A stretch of DNA of 64,000 bases, taken from NCBI RefSeq assembly GCF_001442805.1, contig NZ_CP011131.1:3162001-3226000 (forward strand), given 5' to 3'. The stretch's first letter is position 1, and the number at the start of each line of letters is the position of its first letter. The stretch is from Lysobacter gummosus. Its GTDB lineage: Bacteria; Pseudomonadota; Gammaproteobacteria; Xanthomonadales; Xanthomonadaceae. The notes below the pieces were generated by a model that saw only the letters and a list, made by a program, of their open reading frames with translations, was not told the DNA's origin and ran no database searches. The translations under genes were made by a program, and so were the position numbers. Shown here one piece after another: positions 53,608-64,000 of this stretch.

Positions 53608-54741
53608 ATGCTTCGTCACTCGTTGCGGGTGCGCCTGCTGCTGCCGGTGTTGGCCCTGGTCCTGGTCGTGGTCGCCGCGCTCACGATCATCCTGGCTGTC
53701 ACCGAAGCCAACCGCGTGCGCGCCAATGCCGGCCGCGTGATCGACGGCCAGACCGTCGCGCTGCAGAGCCTGTTCGCGGTCACCCGCTCGGTCATGCTCG
53801 ACCGCGTACACAGTTCGATGCGCCTGCTGCGTCATGAGGCCGATCGCGTCGGCACCACCAGCGTCGGCCCGCAGATCCGGATCGACGGGCGCCTGACCAA
53901 CGACTTGCTGTTCGGCGGCGTGCCGCAGGCCAACAACTACACCCTGGTCGATTCGGTCACCTCCATCGCCGAAGGCACGGCCACCATTTTCTCGCGCGCC
54001 GGCGACGACTTCGTGCGCATCGCCACCAACGTCAAGAAGGACGACGGCAGCCGCGCGGTCGGCACCGTGCTCGACCCGCAGGGCCAGGCGATCGCGCAGA
54101 TCCGCAAGGCGCAGAGTTTCTACGGCGTGGTGGACATCCTCGGCAATCCGTACGTGACCGGCTATGAGCCGATCTTCGCCGGCCTGGACGATCAGCACCC
54201 GGTCGGCATCTGGTACGTCGGCTACAAGACCGACCTGCAGGCCCTGAACCAGGTGGTCAGCGACAGCCACGTGCTCGAGTCCGGCTTCATCGCCGTGTTC
54301 GACGGCAAGGACAAGCTGCGCTTCCAATCCAAGACCGGCGCCACCATCGATCCGAAGGAAGTCGAGCGGGTCGTGCGCGAGATGCCGCAGGACTGGGTGG
54401 TGACCCAGCAGGAAGTGCCCGGCTGGGGCTTCAACCTGATCGCGGCCTATCCCAAGAGCGACGTCAACCGGGTGATCCTGCGGCAGTCGCTGTGGATCGG
54501 CGGCATCGGCCTGATGGTCTGCGCGCTGCTGCTGGGCCTGCAATGGAGCCTGATCATGAATCGCGTGCTGCGCCCGATCCAGCGCCTGACCGCGGTGGCC
54601 GAGGAGCTCAGCGTCGGCAAGTGGAATCACACCATCGTCGAAGCCGACCTCAAGGATGAAATCGGCAAACTGGCCCGTGCGATCTCACGTCTGTCCTACA
54701 GTGTCCGGGTAGCGATGGAACGGCTCAGCAAGCAACGCTGA
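53608..54741 (+). CDS. Cache-HAMP membrane receptor without a recognisable output domain
   Basis: A 377-residue inner-membrane sensor: a first helix at about residues 9-32, a periplasmic Cache domain of about 260 residues (RVHSSMRLLRHEADRVGTTS, SVTSIAEGTATIFSRAGDDFVRIATN, GNPYVTGYEPIFAG, as pieces; the Cache3/Cache2 type), a second helix at about 297-317, and a HAMP domain (NRVLRPIQRLTAVAEELSVG, then DEIGKLARAISRLSYSVRVAMERL). It stops there, with no methyl-accepting, kinase or cyclase domain. Such truncated receptors must signal through a partner; the next gene, 46 bp downstream, is the candidate. Ligand unknown. Confidence 0.85.
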   Translation: MLRHSLRVRLLLPVLALVLVVVAALTIILAVTEANRVRANAGRVIDGQTVALQSLFAVTRSVMLDRVHSSMRLLRHEADRVGTTSVGPQIRIDGRLTNDLLFGGVPQANNYTLVDSVTSIAEGTATIFSRAGDDFVRIATNVKKDDGSRAVGTVLDPQGQAIAQIRKAQSFYGVVDILGNPYVTGYEPIFAGLDDQHPVGIWYVGYKTDLQALNQVVSDSHVLESGFIAVFDGKDKLRFQSKTGATIDPKEVERVVREMPQDWVVTQQEVPGWGFNLIAAYPKSDVNRVILRQSLWIGGIGLMVCALLLGLQWSLIMNRVLRPIQRLTAVAEELSVGKWNHTIVEADLKDEIGKLARAISRLSYSVRVAMERLSKQR

Positions 54742-54787
54742 GCCGCAGTATTCCGACCAGGCGCGGCGACGCGAGGTAGACCTCTTC

Positions 54788-55345
54788 ATGTCCAACGATT
54801 TCCGACCGCTGATCGAGGTCCTGCGCGAGCTGAGGACGTTGGTGCAAAAACGCGCCTCCGGCTTTTTGTTCATCGTCACCGAGGAAAACCACTCCTGCAT
54901 CATCCGCTTGAACGGCGGACAGGTGCAGGAAGTGCTGTTCCGCATGATGCGCAACGACGAGGCGGTGCAGCGCCTGGCGATGGTCGCCTCGGCCAAACTG
55001 CGCTTCCAGTCCGGCGACTCGCCGGCCTCGGCCAAGTCGGCATTGAGCGAGAGCTCGATGCAATGGTTGCTGGGCGGGTTCGAACAAGACCTGGCGGCAC
55101 GGCGCCTGCCCACGCCCACGCCGGCGGCATCGCCGGTGCGGGTGGACCGGCGCGTGCGCGATGCGATCGAACAGGCGGCGGTGAATTACCTGGGGCCGAT
55201 CGCGGGGATGCTGTGCGACGAAGCGTTCGAGACGCTCAGCACGCCGCAGCAGGTGGTCGCGCAATTGGCGACGAATCTGAATTCCCCGGAAGAGGCGCGG
55301 CGTTTCATCGAGGATGCTCGCAAGGCGTTAGACGCGTTGCGTTGA
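54788..55345 (+). CDS. DUF4388/PATAN-like protein, partner of the Cache-HAMP receptor
   Basis: A 185-residue cytoplasmic protein. The N-terminal half (DFRPLIEVLRELRTLVQKR, SGFLFIVTEENHSCIIRLNGGQVQEVLF) resembles the DUF4388/PATAN domain seen in bacterial signalling proteins, and the C-terminal half (DRRVRDAIEQAAVNYLGPIAGMLCDEAF, PQQVVAQLATNLNSPEEARRF) is a helical domain also found in such proteins. It follows the receptor gene closely on the same strand. Proposed role: signal output or adaptor for the receptor, perhaps towards twitching motility (inference from domain context only). Confidence 0.7.
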   Translation: MSNDFRPLIEVLRELRTLVQKRASGFLFIVTEENHSCIIRLNGGQVQEVLFRMMRNDEAVQRLAMVASAKLRFQSGDSPASAKSALSESSMQWLLGGFEQDLAARRLPTPTPAASPVRVDRRVRDAIEQAAVNYLGPIAGMLCDEAFETLSTPQQVVAQLATNLNSPEEARRFIEDARKALDALR

Positions 55346-55450
55346 GCTCTCTCGGACGTTGACGCTGGGCCGGTGCCGGGATTCTGCAGCCTGCGCGTAT
55401 TCAAAGTATCCACCTCGTGTATCGAGCGTTGTCGCCCGCCTGCTTTTTGC

Positions 55451-55770
55451 TCGTCATTCCCGCGAACGCGGGCTCCGCTTTACTTCGGCGGAGCCGAACA
55501 TCCAGGGCCTTTCGTGCGAGAACGCTTGAAGTCGCTGGATTCCCGCGTTCGCGGGAATGACGGCTTGGAGGATGGCGCTGAAGTCTCTGGATGTTTGGCT
55601 CCGCCGAAGTAAAGCGGAGCCCGCGTTCGCGGAATGACGGTTTGGAGGAATCGCGCTGAAGTCTCTGGATTCCCGCCTTCGCGGGAATGACGGCTTGGAG
55701 GATGGCGCTGAAGTCTCTGGATGTTCGGCTCCGCCGAAGCAAAGCGGAGCCCGCCTTCGCGGGAATGACT
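55451..55770. repeat. Cluster of family B repeats
   Basis: At least five copies or half-copies of the hairpin core attcccgcgttcgcgggaat in both directions, interleaved with ttcggctccgccgaa hairpins and the linker gaggatggcgctgaagtct, which itself repeats about every 110 bp. It fills the gap between the DUF4388 gene and tadA. No gene is seen. Confidence 0.85.
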
Positions 55771-55812
55771 GACTGTTTTTCGAGAGCCTTCGAACAGGCT
55801 CCCAACCCCGCC

Positions 55813-56292
55813 TCAGCCCGGCTTGCCCCGCTTGCGACGGAAATACGCCGTTAGCCGCGCCCCGGCCTCTTCGCCAAGCACCCCACCCAGCACCGTCACG
55901 CGATGGTTATGCCGCGGATCGGTCAACAGATCGAACACGCTGCCGGCGGCACCGGTCTTGGGATCGCTGGCGCCGAACACCACGCGCGCGACGCGCGCAT
56001 GCACCACGGCCATCGCGCACATCGCGCACGGCTCCAGGGTCACGTACAAGGTCGTGCCGAGCAGACGGTGATTGCCCAGGCGCTGGCCGCCTTCGCGCAA
56101 GGCCACGATCTCGGCATGGGCGCTGGGATCGAAGCGGCCGATGTTCTGGTTCCAGCCCTCGCCCAGCAGCTCGCCGGCGGCCGATACCAGCAGCGCGCCG
56201 ACCGGAATCTCGTCGTGCTCGCGTTCGGCGCGCTCGGCCAGATCCAGCGCGCGGCGCATCCAGTATTCGTCGATGTCGGCTTGTTCGCTCAC
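55813..56292 (-). CDS. tadA: tRNA-specific adenosine deaminase
   Basis: Converts A34 to inosine in tRNA-Arg(ACG). The 159-residue protein has the zinc deaminase motifs: His-Ala-Glu in DPSAHAEIVALREGG, Pro-Cys-Ala-Met-Cys in TLEPCAMCAMAV, and the family segment ARVVFGASDPKTGAAGSV. The N-terminal helix is YWMRRALDLAERA. Normal length; leftward single gene, start ATG at 56292. Confidence 0.95.
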   Translation of the reverse strand: MSEQADIDEYWMRRALDLAERAEREHDEIPVGALLVSAAGELLGEGWNQNIGRFDPSAHAEIVALREGGQRLGNHRLLGTTLYVTLEPCAMCAMAVVHARVARVVFGASDPKTGAAGSVFDLLTDPRHNHRVTVLGGVLGEEAGARLTAYFRRKRGKPG

Positions 56293-56407
56293 GGGCGTCG
56301 CGCGGGTCCGGCCGCGGCGAAGGCACGGCGTCGGAGGCGATTATCGTTCACTGGCCCGGCGCGCGCATCCGCAGCGCGCGGCTGCGGTGCGCGCGGCCGG
56401 CGCGGGC

Positions 56408-56914
56408 TCAGAAGCCGCGCAGGTAGTCCATCTTGCCCAGTGGCACGCCCTGGTTGCGCAGGATTCCGTAAGCGGTGGTCAGGTGGAAGTAGAAGTTCGG
56501 CAGCACGAAGCCGCGCAGGTAGTCGCGCGCGGTGAACTTGAGTTCGCGGCCGCCGGGACGGATCACGATCTCGCGCTCCTCATCGCCCTCCATGCTCTCC
56601 GGCGACACGCTGCGCAGGAAATCCTGCGTCTTGAGGATGCGCGAGCGCAGCTCGTCCACGCTGGTTTCGGTGTCGGGAAAGCTCGGCGGCGTAATCGCGG
56701 CCAGGCGCGCGGCGCCGAACTTGGCCGCGTCGCTGGCCGATTGCACCTGCCCGGTCAGCGTGTACATGTCCGGCGCCAGGCGGCCGGCGATCAGCACCGA
56801 ATGGTCCAGGCCTTGTTCGTCGGCGTAGGCCACGCCTTTGTCGAGCAGATGGGACAGCACGTCCAGGCCGCGACTGAAGGCCGGGACGGAGACGTCGTAG
56901 AGCGAAAGGCTCAT
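56408..56914 (-). CDS. DUF1993 domain-containing protein
   Basis: A 168-residue helical protein with the DUF1993 pattern (YDVSVPAFSRGLDVLSHLLDKG, LAPDMYTLTGQVQSASDAAKFGAARL, PNFYFHLTTAYGILRNQGVPLGK, as pieces). The family is related to the DinB/YfiT four-helix group; catalytic role unknown. The start at 56914 was chosen over upstream in-frame Mets because the domain begins there. It is divergent from a TetR regulator gene, which is probably its regulator. Confidence 0.82.
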   Translation of the reverse strand: MSLSLYDVSVPAFSRGLDVLSHLLDKGVAYADEQGLDHSVLIAGRLAPDMYTLTGQVQSASDAAKFGAARLAAITPPSFPDTETSVDELRSRILKTQDFLRSVSPESMEGDEEREIVIRPGGRELKFTARDYLRGFVLPNFYFHLTTAYGILRNQGVPLGKMDYLRGF

Positions 56915-57032
56915 GGGGGGAATCCTGTTTTCGTGGCGGGGAAACAGAAGGACGCGCCCGGTGGAAGCGGCGCGGACCGGCGCCGGCGGCGCTGGCCGAG
57001 CGCGAGTCTGAGCGCTTGCCCGGGGCCGGTCA

Positions 57033-57716
57033 ATGAATTTATTATCAATCGCTATGGAAATAGATGTTGCGAATCCGGAAGCCGCCGGCGGCGAAGACGC
57101 GCCCGCGAAAAAGCCCTCGCGGCCGCGCGGGCGGCCGCGCGCGTTCGACCGCGAGCAGGCACTGGAAACGGCCATGCAGCTGTTCTGGCGGCAGGGCTTC
57201 GAGGCCACGTCCTTGAACGATCTGACCACGGCGATGGGCATCGCCCCGCCCAGCCTGTACGCCGCCTTCGGCAGCAAGGAGCAGTTGTTCCGCGAGGCGA
57301 TCGGGCGCTATCTGCAGCAGTTCCGCTGCAATCACGCCGCCACTCTGCAAGCGCCGGAAGTGACTGCGCGCGAGGCGTTCGGCCGCTTGTTCGCAGCCAT
57401 CGCGAACGGATTCAGCGGCTGCGGACACCCCTCGGGCTGCATGCTGATCGCCGCCGATGTCGGCGGCGGCAGCGCGGCCGCGCATCTGCGTGAGGAACTG
57501 AGCGCGCACCGTTTATCCATCGAAGCCGGCTTCCGCGCCCGCATCGAACGCGGCCAGCGCGAAGGCGATGTCGACGCCGGCGCCGACGCGGCCGCTTTGG
57601 CGAAATTCCTCGCCACGGTGGTGCAAGGCCTGTCGATCCAGGCGCGCGACGGCGCCAGCGCGGCGCAGCTGCACGAAGTCTTGCGCACCGCGTTGCGGGT
57701 CTGGCCTGGGCGCTGA
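57033..57716 (+). CDS. TetR family transcriptional regulator
   Basis: A 227-residue regulator: an N-terminal basic leader (KKPSRPRGRPRAFDREQAL), the TetR helix-turn-helix (FWRQGFEATSLNDLTTAMGI, PPSLYAAFGSKEQLFREAI) and a C-terminal ligand domain (TetR_C type; GCMLIAADVGGG, VVQGLSIQARDGA). An ATG at 57054 is an alternative start; neither has a strong ribosome site. It is divergent from the DUF1993 gene; the A+T-rich patch gaatttattatcaatcg at 57036 lies at the start and could hold the operator. Confidence 0.87.
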   Translation: MNLLSIAMEIDVANPEAAGGEDAPAKKPSRPRGRPRAFDREQALETAMQLFWRQGFEATSLNDLTTAMGIAPPSLYAAFGSKEQLFREAIGRYLQQFRCNHAATLQAPEVTAREAFGRLFAAIANGFSGCGHPSGCMLIAADVGGGSAAAHLREELSAHRLSIEAGFRARIERGQREGDVDAGADAAALAKFLATVVQGLSIQARDGASAAQLHEVLRTALRVWPGR

Positions 57717-57758
57717 CGCCGGCGCGTACGGCGCAGCGCCAGCCCCACGATGGCGCTG

Positions 57759-57959
57759 TCAGCGCTGCAGATAACGCGCCGCCACCGCCCCCGCACCGCG
57801 CGCGACGGCCTTGTCGCGCGGCGCCGCCGCCACGCAGGCGATGTCGGGCGGGGTCGCCACGGCTCGCGGACGCGCGGCCGGCTCGTTGCGCGACGCGGCT
57901 ATCGCCAGCAGATGCGGCAGAGCCAGCAGGGCCGCGGTTATCGGCAGAGTTCTCGACAT
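57759..57959 (-). CDS. Small exported protein (66 aa)
   Basis: A 66-residue product with AGGAG at good spacing before the ATG and a signal peptide (SRTLPITAALLALPHLLAIAAS). The mature part is Ala/Arg-rich with one cysteine (DIACVAAAPRDKAVARGAG). Not recognised. It lies on the same strand as the next small secreted peptide gene, 280 bp away. Confidence 0.6.
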   Translation of the reverse strand: MSRTLPITAALLALPHLLAIAASRNEPAARPRAVATPPDIACVAAAPRDKAVARGAGAVAARYLQR

Positions 57960-58201
57960 GGCATTGCTCCTGATCGATGTCGGACGGCGCGGTTCCGCTT
58001 GCGCATCGCGCGGATTCGGCCGCCCTTGTCTGAGACGACGAATCGGGACGGCGCGAATCGACAAGACGGCGACGGCCGCAGCGAAGACCGCCCTGGGCGT
58101 CGCGAAGGCCGGCGGCGGGCCGGATTGAGATCAGGCTACGGGATGTTGCGGACAGGATCGGTCCTAATTGGGCCGCGGGTCGGTGCCGGTGGATGCGTTG
58201 A

Positions 58202-58229
58202 GGGAAGGGGCGGACGACCGCCCCTTCCC
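58202..58229 (-). terminator. Hairpin after the Cys-rich peptide gene
   Basis: A perfect 12-base stem (gggaaggggcgg and complement) with loop acga, ten bases past the stop codon of the peptide gene. No T-run follows on the minus strand, so it may be a stability or rho-dependent end. Confidence 0.6.
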
Positions 58230-58239
58230 CGCTGCCGGC

Positions 58240-58398
58240 TCAGCAGTCCGGTGTGCAGATGGCCCAGCAGCGCGAATCCGGATCGTCCGGATCGCAACTG
58301 CTGCAGCACGGCCGCGCGAACGCGCTAAGACTGACGCCCAGACCGATCGCGAACGCGCAGCACGCCATCAGCAGCTTGATACGGGGCTTCCTGTTCAT
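58240..58398 (-). CDS. Small secreted cysteine-rich peptide (52 aa)
   Basis: A 52-residue product with a very good ribosome site (GGAGAGG, then ATG). Signal peptide: MNRKPRIKLLMACCAFAIG and onward to SAFA. The predicted mature part is only about 20 residues and holds six cysteines (RPCCSSCDPDDPDSRCW, then CTPDC), a density typical of disulfide-knotted peptides or bacteriocin-like toxins. Not recognised as a named family. No export or modification genes are beside it. Confidence 0.65.
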   Translation of the reverse strand: MNRKPRIKLLMACCAFAIGLGVSLSAFARPCCSSCDPDDPDSRCWAICTPDC

Positions 58399-59059
58399 CG
58401 TCCTCTCCATTGATGAGGGACAACCGGGAGCATCCTTTCCCAGCCGTCTCGAACGCCGACGGCGGGCGCCGTCCAGCGCGGTTCGCCGCGACTCCGTCCG
58501 CGGCTCGTGTCGCTTGTGCGATGTCGCCGATGCGTCGCGACCGGCGATTGCCGGCGTTCGCATGGACACGAACGTCGCCGTTGGGGTTCGGGGTTGCGAA
58601 CACAGCGATGCGCGCGGTTGGCGCCGGATTGGAAACGATCGCGGCATGGGCGCGGCGACGGCCGCGGCGCAACGGCCGGCGGGCCGACGACGAAAACAGG
58701 CTGACGATAACGAGTTCGTCCATCCCTTTCGAACATCCTTGTACCGGTGGCGACGGTTTTCGGTGCGCGGGGGCAAACCAACCCTAGTCGCCGGATGCGG
58801 GCGAAAACGCGTTAGCTATCACATATCCGGCGTCCGTCGCCTCGGTGCGATGCCGGTCGCCTGCTCTACGCTGCGACAGCGCGCGCGATCGCGGATGGCG
58901 ATGCGCTCGCTCTATCAGCGGCCACGCGTCTTCGGGGCCGCGACATCGACGGCGCGACACGCAGGCAGATTTCGATTCGCCCCTACAAACGCAAACCGCC
59001 TGCGCACGAATGCGCAGGCGGTCGATATCGCTTCGCTCAGCGCGCCGCGCGCGCTTGCC
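58399..59059. other. 660-bp region between the Cys-rich peptide gene and guaA
   Basis: Contains the peptide promoter and, at its right end, the guaA terminator. Several open frames exist but none has a ribosome site or protein-like sequence. No tRNA or repeat is recognised. Confidence 0.4.
58995..59022 (-). terminator. Rho-independent-type terminator of guaA
   Basis: A perfect 12-base stem (accgcctgcgca and complement) with loop cgaa, about 40 bp after the guaA stop; on the minus strand it is followed by ttgcgtttg. Confidence 0.8.
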
Positions 59060-60628
<1,569 letters not shown>

Positions 60629-60635
60629 GGGGGCC

Positions 60636-60735
60636 GGGATTGGGGATTCGGGATTCGGGATTCGGTAAAGGCGGAACGCCGGGATTCGGGAAGGGTTCGG
60701 CTTTACCGAATCCCGAATCCCGAATCACGAATCCC
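60636..60735. repeat. Inverted repeat of gggattcgggattcgg units between guaB and guaA
   Basis: Three tandem gggattc units followed by ggtaaag at the left are mirrored by ctttaccgaatcccgaatccc at the right, giving a long hairpin that fills most of the 118-bp gap between guaB and guaA. It may influence guaA expression relative to guaB (inference). Confidence 0.8.
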
Positions 60736-60746
60736 GCGCGCCGGCG

Positions 60747-62552
<1,806 letters not shown>

Positions 62553-63431
62553 TCAGCCCCGATCCGCCGCCTCGGCCGCTTCCAGCGTGTTCTGCATCAG
62601 GGTCGCGACCGTCATCGGCCCGACCCCGCCCGGCACCGGGGTGATCCAGCTGGCGCGCTGGGCCGCGGCCTCGAAACCGATGTCGCCGACCAGGCGGCCG
62701 TCGTCCAGGCGGTTGATGCCGACGTCGATCACCACCGCCCCCGGCTTGACCCATTCGCCCGGGATCAGGCCCGGGCGGCCGGCCGCCACCACCAGGATGT
62801 CGGCGCCGCGCACCGAGGCTTCCAGCACCGCCGGCGGGGTGAATTTGTGGCAACTGGTGACCGTGCAGCCAGCGATCATCAGCTCCAGCGCCATCGGCCG
62901 GCCGACGTGGTTGCTGACGCCGACGATGGTCGCGCTCTGCCCGCGTACCGGCCGGTCGGTATAGCCCAGCAGCATGGTGATGCCGCGCGGCGTGCACGGG
63001 CGCAGGCCGAACTGGCGCAGCACGAGGTGGCCGACGTTTTCCGGATGGAAGCCGTCCACGTCCTTCTTCGGGTCGATGCGGTGGATCAGCGCGGTCGCGT
63101 CGCGCCGGTCCGGCAGCGGCAACTGCACCAGGATGCCGTGGACATCGGGATCGGCGTTGAGCCGGTCGATCAGGGCCAGCAGTTCATCGTTGCCGGTGTC
63201 GGCCGGCAGGTCGTAGTCGATGGCGCGGATGCCGATCTTCTGCGCGGCGCGGCGCTTGTTGCGCACGTACACGGCCGAGGCCGGATCGGCGCCGACCAGC
63301 ACCACCGCCAGCCCGGGCCGCGACAGGCCGGCGGCGACGCGCGCGTCGATCTGGGCCTTGAGGTTGTCGAGCAGGTCCTCGGCGATGCGCTTGCCGTCGA
63401 GGATGCGGGCCGGGTGCGATGCGGGCGTCAT
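62553..63431 (-). CDS. folD: Bifunctional methylenetetrahydrofolate dehydrogenase / methenyl-THF cyclohydrolase
   Basis: Interconverts methylene-, methenyl- and 10-formyl-tetrahydrofolate for purine and thymidylate synthesis. The 292-residue protein has the family motifs [28 protein letters not shown] (substrate site with the Tyr and the catalytic Lys region), [23 protein letters not shown] and the NADP-binding [15 protein letters not shown], ending [19 protein letters not shown]. Normal length. Leftward, next to the guaBA operon of the same pathway area but separated by repeats. Confidence 0.96.
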   Translation of the reverse strand: MTPASHPARILDGKRIAEDLLDNLKAQIDARVAAGLSRPGLAVVLVGADPASAVYVRNKRRAAQKIGIRAIDYDLPADTGNDELLALIDRLNADPDVHGILVQLPLPDRRDATALIHRIDPKKDVDGFHPENVGHLVLRQFGLRPCTPRGITMLLGYTDRPVRGQSATIVGVSNHVGRPMALELMIAGCTVTSCHKFTPPAVLEASVRGADILVVAAGRPGLIPGEWVKPGAVVIDVGINRLDDGRLVGDIGFEAAAQRASWITPVPGGVGPMTVATLMQNTLEAAEAADRG

Positions 63432-63535
63432 GCGGGGTCGAAGGCTCTGCGGTAAAGTCGTGGCCGCGCATTATCCCCCATTCGTTCGCGCGATTTTCGC
63501 CGATCCCGCCCCTTAATCGCACCGCGAGCCCCGTC

Positions 63536-63871
63536 ATGAGCCTGCCCGACCCGACTTCCGGCCACGCCCCGGCCGATCACGAAACCATCGCCGTGCAGGC
63601 CGCCGCCTTCCGCCGCCTGCTCGCGCACCTGATGCACGAGCGCAGCGACGTGCAGAACATCGACCTGATGATCCTGGCCGGCTTCTGCCGCAACTGCCTG
63701 GCCGACTGGTACCGCGAAGCGGCGCAGGCGCGCGGCATCAGCATGAGCAAGGACGAGGCGCGCGAGGCCGTCTACGGCATGCCGTTCGGCGAATGGAAGG
63801 CCCAGTTCCAGAAGGACGCGACGCCGGAGCAGTTGGCGGCGTTCGAGGCGTCGCAGAAACATCACGGCTGA
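63536..63871 (+). CDS. DUF1244 family protein
   Basis: A 111-residue cytoplasmic protein with the DUF1244 pattern: FRRLLAHLMHERSDVQNIDLM, then AGFCRNCLADWYREAA with a CxxC pair, and DEAREAVYGMPFGEWKAQFQ. Function unknown; the cysteine pair may bind metal. Divergent from folD, about 105 bp apart. Confidence 0.87.
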   Translation: MSLPDPTSGHAPADHETIAVQAAAFRRLLAHLMHERSDVQNIDLMILAGFCRNCLADWYREAAQARGISMSKDEAREAVYGMPFGEWKAQFQKDATPEQLAAFEASQKHHG

Positions 63872-63909
63872 GCGGCCGACCGGCGCGACCGCGACCGCGA
63901 CGGCGACGA

Positions 63910-63999
63910 TCAGTCCTGCGTCTGCGGCTTGATCCCCGGCGCATTCGGATTCGGACAGCGCGGCACGTTCGACCCCAGCACGCATTGCACGCAACAACC
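63910..63999 (-). CDS. C-terminal end of a cysteine-rich reading frame (partial)
   Basis: The last 29 codons of a leftward frame that enters from the right edge: GCCVQCVLGSNVPRC followed by PNPNAPGIKPQTQD and a TGA stop. The cysteine spacing (CC-x2-C-x8-C) resembles the small secreted peptide at 58240-58398. The start is outside the window, so the call is tentative. Confidence 0.4.
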   Translation of the reverse strand, partial: GCCVQCVLGSNVPRCPNPNAPGIKPQTQD

Positions 64000-64000
64000 C

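Noticed and set aside
55451..55770. Possible CRISPR array because of regular repeats
   Set aside because: The repeat units are themselves hairpins in both orientations and the linkers are repeated, not unique, so they are dispersed intergenic repeats.
58325..58781. Several Arg-rich frames upstream of the cysteine-rich peptide
   Set aside because: No ribosome site, no domain pattern, and mutual overlap; they are typical GC-driven open frames.

Overview
The window looks like a chromosomal segment of a high-GC gammaproteobacterium of the family Xanthomonadaceae, most probably Lysobacter or a close relative. The reasons are an alpha-lytic-protease homologue, a Xanthomonas-type type IV secretion system whose VirB7 carries a C-terminal N0-like domain, class III PHA synthase genes, a MetX-family acyltransferase of the Xanthomonadaceae type, and several dispersed palindromic repeat families (the 'attcccgcg-ttcgcgggaat' and 'aaatccccc-ggggggattt' types). 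The genus call is an inference; no 16S gene is present.

Layout. 1-2741 (minus): virB7-virB8-virB9-virB10 of a type IV secretion system, cut by the left edge. 3114-4947: a methionine-type aminotransferase and a DUF3293 protein. 5105-12504: the complete cytochrome c maturation operon ccmABCDEFGHI; a palindromic mobile-element-like repeat lies inside the 5' end of ccmH and is translated in frame. 12825-15283: a MetX-family serine/homoserine acyltransferase overlapping a cysteine-dioxygenase-family gene, then a DUF2214 membrane protein. 15346-17495: secreted alpha-lytic-like protease, VOC protein, tRNA-Leu. 17713-23395: small single genes (tautomerase-like, lipocalin-like with a divergent LysR regulator, NRDE protein, PspC, DUF5329, SGNH lipoprotein). 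23759-38134: a carbon-storage and overflow neighbourhood with phaE-phaC, pssA, a 3-hydroxybutyrate-oligomer hydrolase, a CrbR-like response regulator, a CrbS-like sodium-symporter/sensor-kinase fusion, a TonB-dependent receptor and a divergent GntP-family permease.

38241-44333: a tight five-gene cassette (leucine-rich-repeat protein, ATP-grasp enzyme, sulfatase-like hydrolase, HemN-like radical SAM protein, second radical SAM protein) followed by a secreted protein. The five proteins match, in order, the uncharacterised families named after Salmonella STM4015, 4014, 4013, 4012 and 4011. This is the strongest candidate in the window for an undescribed biological system.

44481-45372: two A+T-richer orphan genes. 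45573-45778: tRNA-Glu and tRNA-Ala. 45801-51043: DUF1249, the PEP-synthase regulator divergent from ppsA, and mscS. 51262-55345: orn, two tandem DUF2721 genes, and a Cache-HAMP receptor with a partner. 55813-63871: tadA, DUF1993 with a divergent TetR regulator, two small secreted peptides, the guaB-guaA operon, folD and a DUF1244 gene. The right edge cuts a cysteine-rich reading frame. Intergenic regions are unusually rich in repeats, many of which sit directly against or inside the ends of genes.
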